A DNA stretch of 45,043 nt, taken from assembly GCA_022843925.1 (NCBI GenBank), contig JALHMS010000004.1, positions 4,033 through 49,075 on the forward strand. Reading direction: 5' to 3'. The translations under genes and the position numbers were made by a program. The DNA comes from Burkholderiales bacterium (GTDB lineage: Bacteria; Pseudomonadota; Gammaproteobacteria; Burkholderiales; Ga0077523). Below the pieces are notes generated by a model. The model did no database searches and had not been told where the DNA came from. It saw only the letters and a program-made list of their open reading frames with translations. Shown piece after piece: positions 41,694 through 45,043 of the stretch (positions are counted from its first letter, which is position 1; each line of letters starts with the position of its first letter).

Positions 41694-44552
41694 ATGACCA
41701 TCCTGCTGGTGAGAGGCAGCACCGGGCCGCTGGTCCGCAAGCTGCGACAGGCGTTGTTGCGGGAGCTGGCCGACGACGCCGACGACTTCTCCGCACTGGG
41801 AACGGGTGGCGAGGTCGATGCCGATCTGGAAGCCGCGGTCCGGCGCTGGCAGGCGGGCATCGGCATCGTCGCGGACGGCGTCGTCGGTCCTTACTGTGCC
41901 GCGCTGCTCGGACTCGCGAAGCCCGTGCCGCTCGCGATGCCGCTCGGCACCAACGAGGTCCGCGTGCTGTTCCCGGCCACGAAGCCCGCGAACATCTCGC
42001 GCTATCTGCCCTACGTCGTGTCGGCGCTCGGGGCAGGCGGTCTCACCGATGTCCCGATGGTCCTCGCCGCTCTCGGCACGATCCGCGCCGAGAGCGAGGG
42101 GTTCCTGCCCATCTCCGAGTATCCGTCGCAGTTCAACACGCGGCCGGGCAAGGCGCCCTTCAGCGTCTACGAAGGGCTTGCCAGGCTGGGCAACAAGCAG
42201 TCGGGGGACGGAGCGAAGTTCCGCGGTCGCGGATTCGTGCAGCTGACGGGGCGCTACAACTACGAACGTTTCGGCAAGGCCATCGACGTCGACCTCACCT
42301 CGGCCCCCGATCTCGCGAACGCGCCGGAGGTCGCCTCGGTGCTGCTCGTCGCCTTTCTGGCGGCGTGTGCGGAGCCGATGCGCGAGGCGCTCGCGGCGGG
42401 AAATCACAAGGCCGCGCGGAAGCTGGTGAACGGTGGCAGCCATGGCCTCGACCGGTTCCGCGATGTCCTCGAACGCGCGAAGACGCTGCGGCCTGCGCCG
42501 GTGGCGGTGGCCGGCGTCTCCGCGAAACGGCGGGGGGGCGGGCTGGTCGCGAGCGCCACGGATGCGCCGACGTCCCAGCGCCCGTTGACGGCGCGCAAGG
42601 ACCCGCTCGATCTGCGCGATCGTCCGTACCAACCGCCGCCGGCAAGTCTGCCCGCGGAGTTCCCGCCCGCCGATGTCGTGCGCACGTATCTGCCGCGCTA
42701 CACCAAGGCCGGACTCATCCTCGATCAGGGGCAGGAAGGGGCGTGCACGGGCTTCGGGCTCGCGTGCGTCGTGAACTATCTGCGCTGGCGCCGCCTCGGC
42801 GCGCCGGCGGCGATGGAATCGGTCAGTCCGCGCATGCTCTACAACTTCGCGCGCCGCTACGACGAGTACGAGGGCGAGGACTACGACGGGTCCAGCTGCC
42901 GCGGTGCCCTGAAGGGCTGGTATCGCCACGGCGTCTGCCTGTCGTCCGACTGGCCGTACCTCCCCGACTCGTCGCCGCCGCCGAAGTACGGCTACGCGAA
43001 GCGCGCGTCCGATACGTCGCTCGGCGTGTACTACCGCGTCGATCCGAAATCGATCACGGATCTCCAGGCCGCCATCCACGAGGTGGGCGCCGTGTACGTC
43101 TCGTCGACGACCCACGATGGCTGGAACCGGGTCGCACACTCGTCGAAGCCGCCGAGGAATCACGCCGCGCTGCCGGTCATTCCGTTCGACGGCCGTCCGT
43201 CGCAGACCGGCGGCCATGCCTACGCGCTCGTGGGCTTCAACGCGAGCGGATTCATCCTCCAGAACTCGTGGGGCAACGGCTGGGGGTCGGGCGGTTTCGC
43301 GGTGATCAGCTATGCGGACTGGATCACGAACGCGATGGACGCCTGGGCGGCGGCGCTGGGCGTGCCCGGTGTCGTGGTCGGGAACATCGTGACCGGCGGA
43401 CGGAGTTCCCGGGCCCGCGCCGCGGCCGACCGGTCCCGGTGGTGGGACGAGCGCCGCGCCTACGAGCACAGCATCGTCACCGGCAACGACGGCCGCGTGA
43501 AGCGCTATCTCACCGAGGACGAACCCACTCGCACGCTGCTGCACCAGGCGGCAGGTCTGCCCGACCGGTGGTTCCGCAGCGACGCGAGTCCGAAGAAGCG
43601 CCTCGTCATCTATGCGCACGGTGGTCTGAACCGCGAAAAGGCGGCGGTGGAACGCGCCCGCGCCATGGGTCGCCACTTCGTCGACAACGGCTGCTATCCG
43701 CTCTTCCTCGTCTGGAAGACCGGCCTCGGCGAGTCGATCGCGAACATCGTGTCGGAAGCGTTCGGCAAACAGCAGCCGCGCGCCGCGGGCATCGGTGACT
43801 GGCTCACCGAGCGCACGGATCTCGTGGTCGAGAAGACGATCGGGCGGCCGCTCGCCCGACCGATCTGGAGCGAGATGAAGGAGAATGCCGAACTCACCTG
43901 CGAGACCGGCCGCGGCGGCGATCTCCTGGTCACCGCGCTCGCCAAACTCGCAGGCACATGGGGAGACGCCTTCGAGTTGCACCTGGTCGGTCACTCCGCG
44001 GGCGCGATCATCCTCGGCAACCTGCTCACGCTCCTCGGTGCACGCGGCATGGCGTCGATGGTGACGTCGATCCATCTCTACGCGCCGGCGTGCACCGTGC
44101 AGTTCGCGAATCGCCACTACGCGCCGCACGCCGACCTCATGAAGGGTCTGCACCTCGACGTTCTATCCGATCGCATCGAGCGCGACGACAGCGTGGCGGG
44201 CATCTATCGGAAGTCGCTGCTGTACTTCGTGTCGAACGCGCTCGAGACCGACCTCCGCACACCGATCCTCGGTCTCGCGAACGTCGGCAATCCGGACTAC
44301 ACGGGCTGGGACGGTTCCTCGGCCACCGGCGAGGCGCTCCGCAACTGGCGCGCCGCAGCGGCGCAGGCGGGGCTCGAGAAGCGTACGGCGTTCGTCGACC
44401 GCGACAAGGTGGTGGCGTGCACGAACCCGCCGAAGAGCATCGGTGCGAGCCACGGCAACTTCGACAATGACGTGGAGGTGGTGTCGACAACGCTGCAACG
44501 GATCATCGGTGGCGCGCTGGCGAAGCCGGTGGACGATCTGCGGGGGTTCTGA
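41694..44552 (+). CDS. four-domain protein: peptidoglycan-binding, GH19-like lysozyme, papain-like protease, alpha/beta hydrolase
   Basis: The 952-residue protein joins four domains. Residues 1-75 form a PG_binding_1 repeat (LEAAVRRWQAGIGIVADGVVGP). Residues 100-265 are a GH19-like muramidase/chitinase domain (IRAESEGF with Glu133, then RGRGFVQLTGRYNYERFGKAI). Residues 330-565 are a papain-like peptidase with a complete triad: Gln345 and Cys351 (DQGQEGACTGF), His508 (GGHAYALVG) and Asn524 (QNSWGNGWGSGGF). Residues 630-950 are an alpha/beta hydrolase with VIYAHGGLN and the nucleophile motif GHSAG (Ser768). No Sec or Tat signal is seen, so export would need another route. The start at 41694 has an AGAGGAGA site. 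An envelope-attacking effector or defence enzyme is possible but not shown. Confidence 0.85.
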   Translation: MTILLVRGSTGPLVRKLRQALLRELADDADDFSALGTGGEVDADLEAAVRRWQAGIGIVADGVVGPYCAALLGLAKPVPLAMPLGTNEVRVLFPATKPANISRYLPYVVSALGAGGLTDVPMVLAALGTIRAESEGFLPISEYPSQFNTRPGKAPFSVYEGLARLGNKQSGDGAKFRGRGFVQLTGRYNYERFGKAIDVDLTSAPDLANAPEVASVLLVAFLAACAEPMREALAAGNHKAARKLVNGGSHGLDRFRDVLERAKTLRPAPVAVAGVSAKRRGGGLVASATDAPTSQRPLTARKDPLDLRDRPYQPPPASLPAEFPPADVVRTYLPRYTKAGLILDQGQEGACTGFGLACVVNYLRWRRLGAPAAMESVSPRMLYNFARRYDEYEGEDYDGSSCRGALKGWYRHGVCLSSDWPYLPDSSPPPKYGYAKRASDTSLGVYYRVDPKSITDLQAAIHEVGAVYVSSTTHDGWNRVAHSSKPPRNHAALPVIPFDGRPSQTGGHAYALVGFNASGFILQNSWGNGWGSGGFAVISYADWITNAMDAWAAALGVPGVVVGNIVTGGRSSRARAAADRSRWWDERRAYEHSIVTGNDGRVKRYLTEDEPTRTLLHQAAGLPDRWFRSDASPKKRLVIYAHGGLNREKAAVERARAMGRHFVDNGCYPLFLVWKTGLGESIANIVSEAFGKQQPRAAGIGDWLTERTDLVVEKTIGRPLARPIWSEMKENAELTCETGRGGDLLVTALAKLAGTWGDAFELHLVGHSAGAIILGNLLTLLGARGMASMVTSIHLYAPACTVQFANRHYAPHADLMKGLHLDVLSDRIERDDSVAGIYRKSLLYFVSNALETDLRTPILGLANVGNPDYTGWDGSSATGEALRNWRAAAAQAGLEKRTAFVDRDKVVACTNPPKSIGASHGNFDNDVEVVSTTLQRIIGGALAKPVDDLRGF

Positions 44553-44559
44553 GGGCGGG

Positions 44560-45043
44560 GTGCAGGGGCGGCCGGTGGTCGCGAAAGCGATCGTTCCGGA
44601 TGGAGCGCTTTCTGGCATCGACCGATTTTCGGGGCCATGGGCCCCTCCTACAGGTCGTGCACCACCATCGCCAGCCATGGGGGGCTTTTGTAGGAGCGGG
44701 CCATGCCCGCGAAGGCGACTGTTCCGGTCGAGACGTTTTCTGGCATTCACCGCTTTCGCGGCCATGGGCCGCTCCTACAGGTCGTGCATGACCACCGCCA
44801 AACATGGCGGGCGTTTGTAGGAGCGGCCCATGGCCGCGAAGGGGATCGTTCCGGGTGGGGCGCTTTCTGGCATCGACCGATTTTCGGGGCCATGGGCCCC
44901 TCCTACAGGTCGTGCACCACCATCGCCAGCCATGGGGGGCTTTTGTAGGAGCGGGCCATGCCCGCGAAAGCGACTGTTCCGGTCGAGACGTTTTCTGGCA
45001 TTCACCGCTTTCGCGGCCATGGGCCGCTCCTACAGGTCGTGCA
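44560..45043. repeat. tandem REP/BIME array, right edge
   Basis: Four inverted REP pairs at 44560-44652 (first half degenerate), 44689-44779, 44816-44907 and 44944-45034, spaced 127-128 bp. Units 1 and 3 share one spacer (CGACCGATTTTCGGGGCC) and units 2 and 4 share another (TTCACCGCTTTCGCGGCC), so the array is a repeat of a two-unit block of about 254 bp. The linker AGGTCGTGCA-ACCACC-GCCA recurs between units. The array runs off the end of the window. No gene is supported. Confidence 0.9.

Overview
The window is GC-rich (about two thirds G+C by eye), gene-dense DNA from a Gram-negative proteobacterium. Pointers to this are TonB-dependent uptake, periplasmic c-type cytochromes, Tat and lipoprotein signals, a PEP-CTERM protein and paired REP palindromes of the TGTAGGAGCGG type. 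A betaproteobacterium or a related gammaproteobacterium is the best guess; nothing seen fixes the genus. No rRNA, tRNA, CRISPR array, transposase or phage gene was recognised. Clusters of paired REP palindromes occupy both ends (1-475 and 44560-45043), and one pair lies at 33518-33608.

Region 1 (476-6736, all minus strand) is a periplasmic amine-oxidation operon. A tryptophan tryptophylquinone (TTQ) amine dehydrogenase (large subunit 5558-6736, small subunit 3579-4115) is encoded with its maturation partners MauE and MauD, two c-type cytochromes and a Tat-exported multicopper oxidase. No MauG is visible. A 110-bp heptanucleotide repeat with G-runs lies between mauD and the small-subunit gene. 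A DUF938 methyltransferase gene follows downstream.

Region 2 (7037-14576) holds a quinone-oxidoreductase-like gene and, after an intervening lipoprotein hydrolase gene, a nearly identical truncated pseudogene copy. Next come a SulP transporter overlapping a beta-carbonic anhydrase gene (bicarbonate handling) and an acyl-CoA synthetase.

Region 3 (14844-22054, plus strand) is a tight four-gene operon: a TonB-dependent receptor with FRAP/NPxx boxes, an ExbB-like channel, a DUF2149 protein and a CobN-like chelatase that carries a signal peptide and a C-terminal membrane anchor. The set resembles the hmu haem operon of Bacteroidetes. It suggests import and periplasmic metal removal from a tetrapyrrole rather than cobalamin synthesis.

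Region 4 (22080-33498) is a mixed metabolic stretch: a PEP-CTERM protein, a ThDP enzyme, a TetR regulator, an SDR, two paralogous metallo-beta-lactamase-fold (NAPE-PLD-like) proteins, an L-threonate dehydrogenase-like enzyme, an alpha/beta hydrolase, an FAD-linked 2-hydroxyacid oxidase and a MocR-type regulator.

Region 5 (33757-40963) is a complete eight-gene Nit1C cluster: MSMEG_0572 protein, nitrilase, radical SAM, GNAT, AIR-synthase-like, glycosyltransferase, MSMEG_0570 protein and flavoprotein. It is preceded by an excellent sigma-54 promoter match and a partial NtrC site, which fits nitrogen-starvation control. A hairpin closes it.

Region 6 (41006-44552) encodes an unrecognised 206-residue protein and a 952-residue protein joining a peptidoglycan-binding domain, a GH19-like lysozyme domain, a papain-like cysteine protease and an alpha/beta hydrolase. 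The four-domain protein and the secreted CobN operon are the most unusual items. All function calls come from reading sequence motifs; no database search was run.
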